A stretch of 38,013 nt of DNA, from the NCBI GenBank assembly GCA_903837785.1, contig CAILVY010000127.1, forward strand, positions 1 to 38,013, written 5' to 3'. This document shows, piece by piece, positions 24,086 through 34,328 of the stretch. Every line of letters begins with the position of its first letter. Positions within the stretch are counted from its first letter, which is position 1. Source of the stretch: Candidatus Hydrogenedentota bacterium (GTDB lineage Bacteria; Hydrogenedentota; Hydrogenedentia; Hydrogenedentales; CAILVY01). The position numbers and the translations under genes are program-made. The notes below the pieces were generated by a model that worked only from the letters and a program-made list of their open reading frames with translations, ran no database searches and was not told the origin of the DNA.

Positions 24086-24576
24086 GCCGCGTCCCCCCGG
24101 CGCTCAAGCGTCCGCAGGAGTTGCTCCGACACGCCGCACCACATCTGGGCGTATTCCGGGCCGATCTTCTCCAGGACCTCGACCAGCGACTGCAGCACCC
24201 GCCGCTCGAGCTGCTCCATCTGCTCCGCCACCGCGGGCGCCACCCGCACCTCCACCTCGCGCCGATCCACCCGGCTGTGTTCCCGCGTCACCAGGCCCGC
24301 GTCCACCAGCCGATCCACCGTCACCGACGCCGACGGCGCGGACACCCCCAGCGATTCAGCCAAGTCCTTGATAGTCATGGGTTCACCATGGCGAATCACC
24401 ATCAGCGCATGCATCTGCTGCAGGCTCAGCTCCTCGCAGCCAGGATGCCCATTGCCGCGGGTGGCCTGGGCGGCGTGCTGGGCCGTCAAGCGCCGACGGA
24501 GCAACAACTCGGCCGCCTGGATCATGCGGGCCTGTCCCCAGACGTTTCCGGTGCTTTCGGCGGCCAGCATTGCCAT
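24082..24576 (-). CDS. MarR-family transcriptional regulator
   Basis: A 164-residue winged-helix regulator. The helix-turn-helix reads MTIKDLAESLGVSAPSASVT, followed by the wing with DRREVEVRVA, and helices at both ends serve dimerisation. The ATG has AGGA six bases upstream and lies about 45 bases downstream of a strong promoter. MarR proteins often repress their own operon and release DNA on binding small aromatic or toxic compounds. Here it heads the exporter operon, so ligand-induced export is likely (inference). Confidence 0.93.
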   Translation of the reverse strand: MAMLAAESTGNVWGQARMIQAAELLLRRRLTAQHAAQATRGNGHPGCEELSLQQMHALMVIRHGEPMTIKDLAESLGVSAPSASVTVDRLVDAGLVTREHSRVDRREVEVRVAPAVAEQMEQLERRVLQSLVEVLEKIGPEYAQMWCGVSEQLLRTLERRGDAA

Positions 24577-24621
24577 GATGTTCCTGCGAGTCCTTCCTGG
24601 GGCTATTGATTAGCCTGATGA

Positions 24622-24663
24622 ATTATATCTACACAAAATCATTAAGTCAACTAAAAATTTTGT
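24622..24663 (-). promoter_or_regulatory. MarR-exporter operon promoter with candidate operator
   Basis: On the minus strand TTGACT (24650-24645) and TATAAT (24627-24622) are 17 bases apart, close to consensus. An inverted repeat (ACAAAAT at 24633-24639, ATTTTGT at 24657-24663) brackets the -35 box. It is a plausible site for MarR autorepression. The promoter is clear; the operator is only a suggestion. Confidence 0.7.
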
Positions 24664-24711
24664 GGGTTAAGGAATGGCGCCAAGGGGGGGGAAGCGGGGC
24701 AAGGGTGCCGG

Positions 24712-24741
24712 TTGGACGCTCTCCACGCCGCTGTGTTAGAC
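24712..24741 (+). promoter_or_regulatory. Possible surE promoter
   Basis: TTGGAC (24712-24717) and GTTAGA (24735-24740) are 17 bases apart. The -10 box is a modest match. It would give a leader of about 30 bases. Confidence 0.35.
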
Positions 24742-24776
24742 TGCCGCCGCACATCCTACCAACGAGAATGGAAAAC

Positions 24777-25532
24777 ATGACATCCCCGCTGATCCTGGTG
24801 ACGAATGACGACGGTATTAACGCGCCGGGCTTGGCCTTGCTCGCGAACGCCATGATGGACCTGGGGGAAGTCTATGTCTTCGCGCCGGACCGCCAGCAGA
24901 GCGCCGTGGGCCATGGGGTTTCCCTGCACAAGCCGTTGCGGGTGTCCCGGCTCAAGGATCACTGGTTCATGGTGGATGGCACGCCCACGGACTGCGTCAT
25001 GCTGGCGGTGCGATCGCTGATAGGCCGCCGGCCCGATTTGGTGGTGTCGGGAATCAATACCGGAGCCAATCTGGGCGACGATGTAACGTATTCGGGGACC
25101 GTGGCGGGGGCCTTTGAGGGCATGCTGCTCGGGGTGCCGTCCTTCGCCATCTCGAACACCAGCCATCGCCCCCAGCATCTCGAGGCGGCCGCCCGCTTTG
25201 CCCCGAAACTCGGGCGCTACATCCTCGAGCACGGCCTGCCCGAGGACACCGCCCTGAACGTCAACCTTCCGGATATTCCCTACGAGGCCTTGCAGGGGGT
25301 CGAGATTACCCGCATGGGCCGCCGGAACTACCAGGACGAGATTGTGCGCCGGGAAGACCCCCGCGGCGGGACCTACTATTGGATCGGCGGCGCCGAGCCG
25401 GACCACGTCATCGAGTCCGGCACGGACTTTGAGGCCATCGAAAACAAGAAGATCAGCATCACCCCCCTCCACCGCGACCTCACCCACCACGCGGTGCTCC
25501 ACCGCTTCTTCGAGCCGAGAATCGGCCTGTAG
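24777..25532 (+). CDS. surE: 5'/3'-nucleotidase SurE
   Basis: A 251-residue SurE phosphatase that removes phosphate from nucleoside monophosphates. The metal-site residues are intact: Asp11-Asp12 (VTNDDGI), Ser42 (DRQQSAVGHG) and Asn98 (SGINTGANLGDD), three positions later than in Thermotoga SurE as I recall its numbering. The YSGTVAGAFEG motif follows. The ATG at 24777 puts the first strand directly at the N-terminus and has GAGA nine bases upstream. An ATG three codons earlier is possible but has no well-placed ribosome site. It stands alone on the plus strand, divergent from the MarR operon. Confidence 0.95.
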   Translation: MTSPLILVTNDDGINAPGLALLANAMMDLGEVYVFAPDRQQSAVGHGVSLHKPLRVSRLKDHWFMVDGTPTDCVMLAVRSLIGRRPDLVVSGINTGANLGDDVTYSGTVAGAFEGMLLGVPSFAISNTSHRPQHLEAAARFAPKLGRYILEHGLPEDTALNVNLPDIPYEALQGVEITRMGRRNYQDEIVRREDPRGGTYYWIGGAEPDHVIESGTDFEAIENKKISITPLHRDLTHHAVLHRFFEPRIGL

Positions 25533-25746
25533 ACGAGCCTCGTTCGGATCTCCGGTGATGCGCAGCACCGGGGTGCTCGTGTATATGTCCACTGCCGGAC
25601 CACACGCCCTCTATCCCGCCACCGGCCACTTTCCTATTGTGTTCTACGCCCATGTGTGATAAAAATGAAACATCTGCACGTAAACTGCAGAATGCGGGGT
25701 CAAGGTCTTGGGTCCCCGGACGCGGGGTGGAAGGGCAGGGTGCAGT

Positions 25747-27480
25747 ATGAGGTGCTTTTTCGGTTCGCGTGCAGTGTGGTGTGTTGTTCCGTTTCTCGTG
25801 TTGGCGCTGTTCGAGGGCGCGTCCGCCTCGGCGCAGCCCCATTCCGCCGATCAGAACGGGGATTACCGCGTCGAAGTGAGCGAACTGCTGCGGGTGATCC
25901 AGTTCTTTAACAGTGCGGGGTATCACTGTGAGGCCGGCACTGAAGACGGCTATGACCCCGGCGCGGGCAGTCAGGCCTGCACCCCACACAACAGCGACTA
26001 CGACGGGGCGCCAGACTGGGTCATCAGCCTTTCCGAACTCCTGCGTTTGACCCAACTGTTTAACGGTTGCCGCTACGTCCCCGACAGTTTGGGAGAAGAC
26101 GGCTTCGTTCCCGGTGACTGTATCTGGCATGTCAAGCCCGGGGGCATGGGAGTCCATGGAAAGACCTGGGGCGACGCCTTCGGCTCTATCCAAGAGGCCG
26201 TGGAAGCCGCCGCCAGCAACAACGATGGAGAGGTCTGGGTCGCGGAGGGAGCTTATAGCGGCCAAACCATCCACATGCGCGAGCGCGTTCGCCTCTATGG
26301 CGGTTTCGCCGGAACGGAGGGTGTGAGAGACAGCCGGGACTGGAGTAAGCGTCCCACGATTATTGACGGTGGTAGAAGAAGGTGCTGTGTCATTGGGGCG
26401 CCGTCCGCGCTCCTGGACGGATTCGTGGTTCAAAACGGCAAGTCCAATTCTGGTGGCGGGATGTTCAACTCTGCCGACCAGGTGACTGTCGCCAATTGTG
26501 TCTTTTCTGGCAACTACGCAAACGTAGATGGCGGCGGTATCTTCACCGAAGGGTTCCACTTTACCATCATGAATTCCGTATTCACGGAAAACACTGCGAG
26601 ACTCAGCGACGGCGGGGGAGTGTATTCCATTGGCAGCGATACGAGGCTTATCGACTGCAACTTCTTCGCGAACACCGCTTTCCAGAATGGCGGCGGCCTG
26701 AACGCCCCCTTCTTCAACTTGAGCAACTGCACTTTTTCCGAAAATACCGCACGTTACGGCGGCGGCCTATTCAGTTCGATTGGACCTTCAATTCTGACGG
26801 CTTGTACCTTCAACGGGAATTCTGCCAGCTTCGGCGGGGGCGGCATATGTGATTCGGATTCCGCATCGACGTTAACCGCTTGCGCTTTTCATGCAAACTC
26901 AGCCAGCCAAGGGGGGGCCGTATTCTACGACCTGTCATCTCCCGCGATTCTGGGCTGCAGCTTCTGGGGGAATGCGGCGGTCAGCGGTGGCGGAGCCATT
27001 TACTGTCACCGGGCCTCACCGCTGCTGTTAAACTGTGTCCTGTCCGGCAACAAATCTGGTGATGGCGGCGGAATGTACAATTGCGCAGAGTCTGTTGGGA
27101 CACTGATAAACTGCACCTTCTTCATGAATTCCGCAGACTTCAAGGGTGGGGGCATGTACAGCCTCTACTCTTCGGCGACCGTGACAAATTGCGTGATGTG
27201 GCGAGATGGCGACGCACCATCCGGAGTCGAGATTTATAACAGCAACTCGACAACCGAGGTGTCCTTTTCAGGCATTTGGAACGGCTACGTTGGCGAGGGC
27301 AACATTGACGCGGATCCGCTGTTTGTCGATGCCGTGAATGGCGATTTGCGCTTGCAGGCGGGTTCGCCGTGCATTGACGCGGGGACGGACGTGGGTGCGC
27401 CGGAAACGGACATCCTGGGCGTGTTGCGGCCGCAGGGCGCGGGTTACGACATGGGCGCATACGAGTTTGCGGGGAAGTAA
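25747..27480 (+). CDS. Secreted beta-helix protein with N-terminal EF-hand pair
   Basis: A 577-residue exported protein. The ATG at 25747 is chosen because a signal peptide starts there (CVVPFLVLALFEGASASA, cleavage near residue 30) and AGGG lies six bases upstream. Residues 35-55 hold an EF-hand-like loop (DQNGDYRVEVSE) in a SELLRVIQFFN helix, and residues 85-107 hold a second, looser copy (SELLRLTQLFN). From about 115 to 530 many 20-25-residue repeats (GGG.., then NC.F..N.A) form a right-handed parallel beta-helix as in pectate-lyase-like and polymorphic outer-membrane proteins. The end (GSPCIDAGTD, then GYDMGAYEF) matches the tail common to such surface proteins. No catalytic residues could be assigned, so a binding or polysaccharide-lyase role is open. 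Confidence 0.82.
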   Translation: MRCFFGSRAVWCVVPFLVLALFEGASASAQPHSADQNGDYRVEVSELLRVIQFFNSAGYHCEAGTEDGYDPGAGSQACTPHNSDYDGAPDWVISLSELLRLTQLFNGCRYVPDSLGEDGFVPGDCIWHVKPGGMGVHGKTWGDAFGSIQEAVEAAASNNDGEVWVAEGAYSGQTIHMRERVRLYGGFAGTEGVRDSRDWSKRPTIIDGGRRRCCVIGAPSALLDGFVVQNGKSNSGGGMFNSADQVTVANCVFSGNYANVDGGGIFTEGFHFTIMNSVFTENTARLSDGGGVYSIGSDTRLIDCNFFANTAFQNGGGLNAPFFNLSNCTFSENTARYGGGLFSSIGPSILTACTFNGNSASFGGGGICDSDSASTLTACAFHANSASQGGAVFYDLSSPAILGCSFWGNAAVSGGGAIYCHRASPLLLNCVLSGNKSGDGGGMYNCAESVGTLINCTFFMNSADFKGGGMYSLYSSATVTNCVMWRDGDAPSGVEIYNSNSTTEVSFSGIWNGYVGEGNIDADPLFVDAVNGDLRLQAGSPCIDAGTDVGAPETDILGVLRPQGAGYDMGAYEFAGK

Positions 27481-27501
27481 TGGATCGGCCGGATTCCTGA
27501 T

Positions 27502-27519
27502 GCGGGGCATCTGCCCCGC
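27502..27519. repeat. GC-rich hairpin after the beta-helix gene
   Basis: GCGGGGCA and TGCCCCGC form an 8-bp inverted repeat 22 bases after the stop. No T-run follows on either strand, so its role as a terminator is doubtful. Confidence 0.3.
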
Positions 27520-27694
27520 CGCCTGAGCCCCGGCGGTCCGTAGTGTCCGTAACGTCCAGGGTCCTCGCGCGCGAGTCGATTCACGCACCGGACGGATGCC
27601 GGCCGCGTGTGCACGGACCCGCCGGGTTTCTGTATGCTTTCCCTCTGGAGGATTGGCACAGGCCGGTGCCCACAACACGGAGAGGAAACGCATC

Positions 27695-29692
<1,998 letters not shown>

Positions 29693-29721
29693 TGCCCTGA
29701 GAACAAAGGAGAACTCGATCC

Positions 29722-32052
29722 TTGAAGACACATGCCTCGCTCTTGGCCGTGCCGATGCTTCTGGCATGGGCGCTGAGTCCGCACACGGCGGCGGCAGCCC
29801 CCATCGCGCTCCAGGAGGAGCCCTTCGAGCTGGAAGAGGTGCGCCTGCTGGACGGGCCCTTCAAACAGGCGATGGAGCGCGATGCCGCGTATCTGCTCAA
29901 GCTTGAACCCGACCGCTTGCTCGCGGGCTTTCGTGCAGACGCCGGCCTGAAGCCGAAGGCGGAACGTTACGGCGGGTGGGAGTCGCAGGGCGTGGCGGGC
30001 CATTGCCTCGGGCATTATCTGTCGGCCTGCTCGAAGATGTACCGCGCGAACGGCGATGCGCGCTTCCGCGAGCGCGTTCACTACATCGTCCGGGAACTCG
30101 AGGCATGCCAGCAGGCCAACGGCAACGGCTACGTGGCCGCCATCCCGGAAGGCAAACGCATCTTCGACGAGGTGTCGCGCGGCCAAATCACCTCGAAGGG
30201 ATTCGATCTGAACGGGGGCTGGGTCCCGTGGTACACGATGCACAAAGTGCTCGCCGGCCTGCGTGACGCGTATGTTTGCTGCGAAGACGAGACGGCGCGC
30301 GCGGTTTGGATTCGCCTGTCGGACTGGGCGTTGCGCACCACGGACACGCTCAGCGCCGAACAGATTCAGACGATGCTGCGATGCGAACAGGGCGGCATGA
30401 AGGAAGTCGCCTGCGACCTCTACGGCGTGACCGGAGACGCCAGGTACCTCGAACTCGCCAATCGTTTCACGCACAAGGCGGTGCTCGACCCGCTCGCACG
30501 CCGCGAGGATTGCCTGAACGGCCTGCACGCGAACACCCAGATCCCCAAGATGATCGGCTGCGCCCGGGAATACGAACTCACCGGTGATCCCTATTTCCAG
30601 ACGGCGGCCGCGTTCTTCTGGGAGACGGTCACGCGAAACCACAGCTACGCGACGGGCGGCCACAGCGACGGCGAGCATTTCGGGCCGCCGCGCCAGCTTT
30701 CCAAACGGCTCAGCCCGAACACGACCGAAACCTGCAACGTGTACAACATGCTGAAACTCACGAAACACCTCTTCACGTGGCAGCCCGCGGCGGAATATGC
30801 CGACTTCTACGAACGCGCCCTCTTCAATCACATTCTGGGGTCGCAGGATCCGGAGACCGGCCGGGTGACGTACTACATGTCGCTGTTGTCCGGCACCTCG
30901 AAGCAGTATCAAGGCCAATTCGACACGTTCTCGTGCTGCGTGGGCACGGGCATGGAGAACCACGCGCAATACGGCGAGGCCATTTACTTTCACGATGCGC
31001 AGAAGCTCTATGTGAATCTGTTCATCGCCTCGGAACTGCATTGGAAAGACAAGGGCATCGTCTTGCGCCAGGAGACAAGTTTCCCCGAAGAGGCGAAGAC
31101 GCGGCTTGTCGTGAACTGTGCGAATCCCGTGGAATTCACGCTCTGCGTCCGGCGCCCGTATTGGGCGGTCTCGGGCTTCTCTGCTTCCATCAACGGAGTG
31201 AAGCAGGACGTTCCGGCGGCGCCGTCCAGCTTCGCGACAGTTCAACGGACCTGGCGCGACGGCGATGCGGTGGAGATCGCGTTGCCGATGGGCCTGCGCC
31301 TGGAGCCCATGCCGGATGACCCGAACCGGTCCGCATTGATGTATGGCCCGCTCGTATTGGCGGGCGGCATGGGCAAAGGCGAAGAACCGGCGGCGCAGGT
31401 TCCCGCGCTCGTCACGGAGAATCGGGATTGCGCCGCGTGGCTGAAGCCGGTCCCGGAGCAGGCGCTCGCATTTGTGACCGCGGGCGTGGGCCGTCCCAAC
31501 GACGTGCCGCTGATTCCCTTCTATCAGATGCATCATCAGCGGCACATCGTCTACTGGGATCTCTTCAGCGAAGCGCAGTGGGAGCAGAAGCAGGCGGAAT
31601 ATCGCGCGGAACAGGAACGCGTGCGTGCGCTCGAAGCGCGCACGATAGACTTCGTGCAACCGGGCGAAATGCAGCCCGAGCGCGATCATGCCTTCGATGG
31701 CGTCAACTCGCGAAACGGCGTCCACCTCAACCGGAAATGGCGCGATGCGGCGGACGGCGGCTCCTTCTCCTTCACGATGAAAGTCCTGCCGGATCAGCCC
31801 GCGTCCCTGCTGTGCACGTATTGGGGCAGCGACAACGGCCCGCGCACTTTCGACCTCCTCGTGGACGGCAGCAAGATCGCCACGCAGAACCTGAACAATA
31901 ACAAGCCCGATGCCTTCTTTGAGGTCGAGTATCCGCTTCCCGAATCCTTGACGAAGGGGAAGGAGAAGCTTCGGGTGACGTTCCAGGCGCATCCCGGCAA
32001 CATGGCGGGCGGCTGTTTCGGCATCCGCGTCGTGAAGCCCGAAGGAAAGTAG
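29722..32052 (+). CDS. Secreted GH127-family (DUF1680) beta-L-arabinofuranosidase-like glycosidase
   Basis: A 776-residue exported protein. It starts with TTG (AGGAG about ten bases upstream), giving a good signal peptide (SLLAVPMLLAWALSPHTAAAA). The GH127 catalytic region follows, with GWESQGVAGHCLGHYLSA and GGWVPWYTMHKVLAGL. The zinc-thiolate active site known from HypBA1 can be matched: Glu336 and Cys338 (TETCNVYNML) plus Cys405-Cys406 (SCCVGTGMENHAQYGE), with Cys405 as probable nucleophile. A C-terminal beta-rich domain of about 130 residues (from HAFDGVNSRNGVHL) may bind substrate. The specificity could be L-arabinofuranosides or a related glycan. Its stop lies five bases from the stop of the convergent response-regulator gene. 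Confidence 0.9.
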   Translation: MKTHASLLAVPMLLAWALSPHTAAAAPIALQEEPFELEEVRLLDGPFKQAMERDAAYLLKLEPDRLLAGFRADAGLKPKAERYGGWESQGVAGHCLGHYLSACSKMYRANGDARFRERVHYIVRELEACQQANGNGYVAAIPEGKRIFDEVSRGQITSKGFDLNGGWVPWYTMHKVLAGLRDAYVCCEDETARAVWIRLSDWALRTTDTLSAEQIQTMLRCEQGGMKEVACDLYGVTGDARYLELANRFTHKAVLDPLARREDCLNGLHANTQIPKMIGCAREYELTGDPYFQTAAAFFWETVTRNHSYATGGHSDGEHFGPPRQLSKRLSPNTTETCNVYNMLKLTKHLFTWQPAAEYADFYERALFNHILGSQDPETGRVTYYMSLLSGTSKQYQGQFDTFSCCVGTGMENHAQYGEAIYFHDAQKLYVNLFIASELHWKDKGIVLRQETSFPEEAKTRLVVNCANPVEFTLCVRRPYWAVSGFSASINGVKQDVPAAPSSFATVQRTWRDGDAVEIALPMGLRLEPMPDDPNRSALMYGPLVLAGGMGKGEEPAAQVPALVTENRDCAAWLKPVPEQALAFVTAGVGRPNDVPLIPFYQMHHQRHIVYWDLFSEAQWEQKQAEYRAEQERVRALEARTIDFVQPGEMQPERDHAFDGVNSRNGVHLNRKWRDAADGGSFSFTMKVLPDQPASLLCTYWGSDNGPRTFDLLVDGSKIATQNLNNNKPDAFFEVEYPLPESLTKGKEKLRVTFQAHPGNMAGGCFGIRVVKPEGK

Positions 32053-32057
32053 TCCCC

Positions 32058-32744
32058 TCAGCCTTCGAAGCGATAGCCGGCGCCGTGAACCGTCCGAATG
32101 ATCTCCGGCGCCTTGGGATCCCGCTCGATGCGCTTGCGCAGTTGCGAGATGTGCTGATCCAGCGTGCGGCTGTTCGGCATGAAGTCATAGCCCCAGCAGG
32201 AGTCGAAGAACATGTCGCGCGTGACCACTTTGCCGCGGTTCGCGTGGAGCAGTTCGAGGATCTTGACCTCGCGGAGGCTGAGGTCCATCGCCTGATCCCC
32301 CCGCCGCGCGCGCAGTTCCGACGGAATCACCTCGAGATCGCCCAGGGCAAAACGTTCCCGAGCCTCCGGCCGGGCCTGCGCCGCCCAGACCCGGCGGGTG
32401 ACTGCCCGGATGCGAGCAATCACCTCGCGAACGCCGAACGGCTTCAGGATGAAATCGTCCGCGCCCAGTTCCAGGCCGACCACCCGATCGATTTCCTCCG
32501 ACTTCGCGCTGATGAAGATGATCGGCACGAGCGCGTTCTTTGCGCGAATCGCGCGGCACACATCATAGCCGTTCACGCCCGGCATCATGATATCGAGGCA
32601 GACGAAGCCGGGCGCGTGCTGCTCGAAGAGCGCCAGCGCCTCCGTGCCGTCGCGCGCGGCAATCGGACGATAGCCCTCTTGCTCCAGCACCTCGACAAGC
32701 CCTTCGCGAATCGGCCCGTCATCTTCGGCAACCAGCACCTTCAT
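32058..32744 (-). CDS. OmpR/PhoB-type response regulator
   Basis: A 228-residue protein with a receiver domain (AEDD near the start, phosphoacceptor Asp51 in VCLDIMMP, the conserved Lys near 101 in LKPFG) and a C-terminal winged helix (about 135-226, ending EIIRTVHGAGYRFEG). It binds DNA as a phosphorylation-driven dimer. Its ATG overlaps the end of the sensor kinase gene by four bases, so the two form a coupled pair. Confidence 0.95.
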   Translation of the reverse strand: MKVLVAEDDGPIREGLVEVLEQEGYRPIAARDGTEALALFEQHAPGFVCLDIMMPGVNGYDVCRAIRAKNALVPIIFISAKSEEIDRVVGLELGADDFILKPFGVREVIARIRAVTRRVWAAQARPEARERFALGDLEVIPSELRARRGDQAMDLSLREVKILELLHANRGKVVTRDMFFDSCWGYDFMPNSRTLDQHISQLRKRIERDPKAPEIIRTVHGAGYRFEG

Positions 32745-34315
32745 GCGTCCTCTCCCTCTTCTGCGCGGATTTCCAGCCGAAAGGAAGCGCCCTGTTCCGA
32801 CGGAATCAGTGACAGCGACCCCCCATGCAATTCCGCGAGGCTGCGCGCAATGGCCAGGCCGATGCCCGCACCCGACACGCCGTCCGTCAACGCATTCGAG
32901 ACGCGATAGAACGGCTCGAAGACGCGCTCTCGATCCCGGAGCGAAACGCCGGGCCCGTCATCCGCCACTGTAATCACGATCCTGCCGGGCTGCTGTTCAC
33001 TCGCAATGTCCACCCGCGTTCCGCCGCGCGCGTATTTCTCCGTGTTGCTCAGGAGGTTGCCGACGATCTGCTTGATCACGTCACGATCAAAACGCACGCA
33101 CCGGTCCGCGCCGCCCGCAAACGAGATCTGCAGGCCCTTGGCGGACAAGGCTTCACGATGCTGCTCGACAATCTCCCACAGCGCCTCATCCATCCGGCCC
33201 ATGGCCAGGTGGAGCTTCAATCCGTTCCGGCGTTTCCGGCTGAAAGTGAGGACATTCTCGATCAGGCGGCTGAGACGCTGGCTTTCCTCCACAATCACCT
33301 TGAGATAGCCTCGTGGCTTCTCGTCGCAGTCGTCGAGGGCCGTCTCGAGCAGCTCCGCATACATCCGGATGCTCGTCAGCGGCGTCTTCAGTTCGTGCGA
33401 AACCTGATTCACGAAAGTCACCCGCTGCGACGCCTCGCGCAGTTCCCGCGTGTTCTCCCGATAGAAATAGGCTGCCAGCGCCGCGAGTGCAATCCCCAAG
33501 GCAAGCAGGCTGAGCAGCAGCGTGAACATGCTCCCGGTCCCTGCGGCCACCACGGCCGTGGCCGGCGCGTAATACGCGAGCGTCCACGCCGCCAGCGGCG
33601 GATCGAGGGCGCGCCGGGCCTGCGGTGCTTCCTGCGCGTCCGGTTCATAGGCGCCCCACTGATAGAGCGTGCTTCCCTTTTCGCTCATGAGGGCAATGCG
33701 CGCGTCTCTGGAGGATCCCTCCGAGGTCGCGGGCAACTTCGCGATGATGTCGGCCAGCAAGCGCACGGAATCGAGTTCCGCACCGCAGACGAGCCCGGAC
33801 TCCGTGCGCCACCAGAAGATGAGGCCAAGTCCGTCGGCGGACGTCCAGGCATGCCAGCCGCGCTGAAGATAGCTCTTGTTCGAGGCGGCCTTGGCCGCAT
33901 TCGCGCCGTCGTTCGCCGCGGACGGCACCTCGCCCTTCTGCCAAATGGCCGCTGTCCGCGTCAGGAAGGCCCCCTCCCGTTCGTTGCGCGGCGCGCTCGG
34001 TGCGGGATATGCCAACCGATTCTCCCCGTTCAACCGGAAGTATTGACGAACCAGCGGCGACTGCCGGGACATTTCATCCAGGGCCACCGGATCCGCCGTC
34101 ATGAATGCGGGCAGGTTCAGAAATGCGCGCTCGCGGTCTTCCATCACCTGACGGATCACCGCGGCGGTCTCCCGCAGGCGATCCTGCAACAGGGCCTGAA
34201 AACGCTGCTGCACCACCGCGCGTTCATCATGCGCGAGACGCGCCCCCAGCCCGCCGAGCAAGGCCAGGGGCGCCACCACGATAACCACGTAGATAATGAG
34301 CAGTCGTTTCTTCAC
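32741..34315 (-). CDS. Membrane sensor histidine kinase
   Basis: A 524-residue kinase with an N-terminal membrane helix (LLIIYVVIVVAPLALLGGL) and a periplasmic sensor domain (about 30-262) with no family I can name. A second helix (FTLLLSLLALGIALAALAAYF) is followed by HisKA with His307 in VSHELKTPLTSI. The ATPase has NLLSNTEKYARGG (N-box), ADDGPGVS (G1), FEPFYR (F-box) and GAGIGLAIA (G2). All catalytic motifs are present. It lies 13 bases after the vWA gene and overlaps the regulator gene, forming a vWA-kinase-regulator operon. Confidence 0.93.
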   Translation of the reverse strand: MKKRLLIIYVVIVVAPLALLGGLGARLAHDERAVVQQRFQALLQDRLRETAAVIRQVMEDRERAFLNLPAFMTADPVALDEMSRQSPLVRQYFRLNGENRLAYPAPSAPRNEREGAFLTRTAAIWQKGEVPSAANDGANAAKAASNKSYLQRGWHAWTSADGLGLIFWWRTESGLVCGAELDSVRLLADIIAKLPATSEGSSRDARIALMSEKGSTLYQWGAYEPDAQEAPQARRALDPPLAAWTLAYYAPATAVVAAGTGSMFTLLLSLLALGIALAALAAYFYRENTRELREASQRVTFVNQVSHELKTPLTSIRMYAELLETALDDCDEKPRGYLKVIVEESQRLSRLIENVLTFSRKRRNGLKLHLAMGRMDEALWEIVEQHREALSAKGLQISFAGGADRCVRFDRDVIKQIVGNLLSNTEKYARGGTRVDIASEQQPGRIVITVADDGPGVSLRDRERVFEPFYRVSNALTDGVSGAGIGLAIARSLAELHGGSLSLIPSEQGASFRLEIRAEEGEDA

Positions 34316-34328
34316 ACCGGACAGATGC

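Noticed and set aside
24606..24776. 57-residue extension of SurE
   Set aside because: It runs through the MarR promoter region, begins with TTG and does not resemble SurE, which should begin at MTSPLILVTNDDGI.
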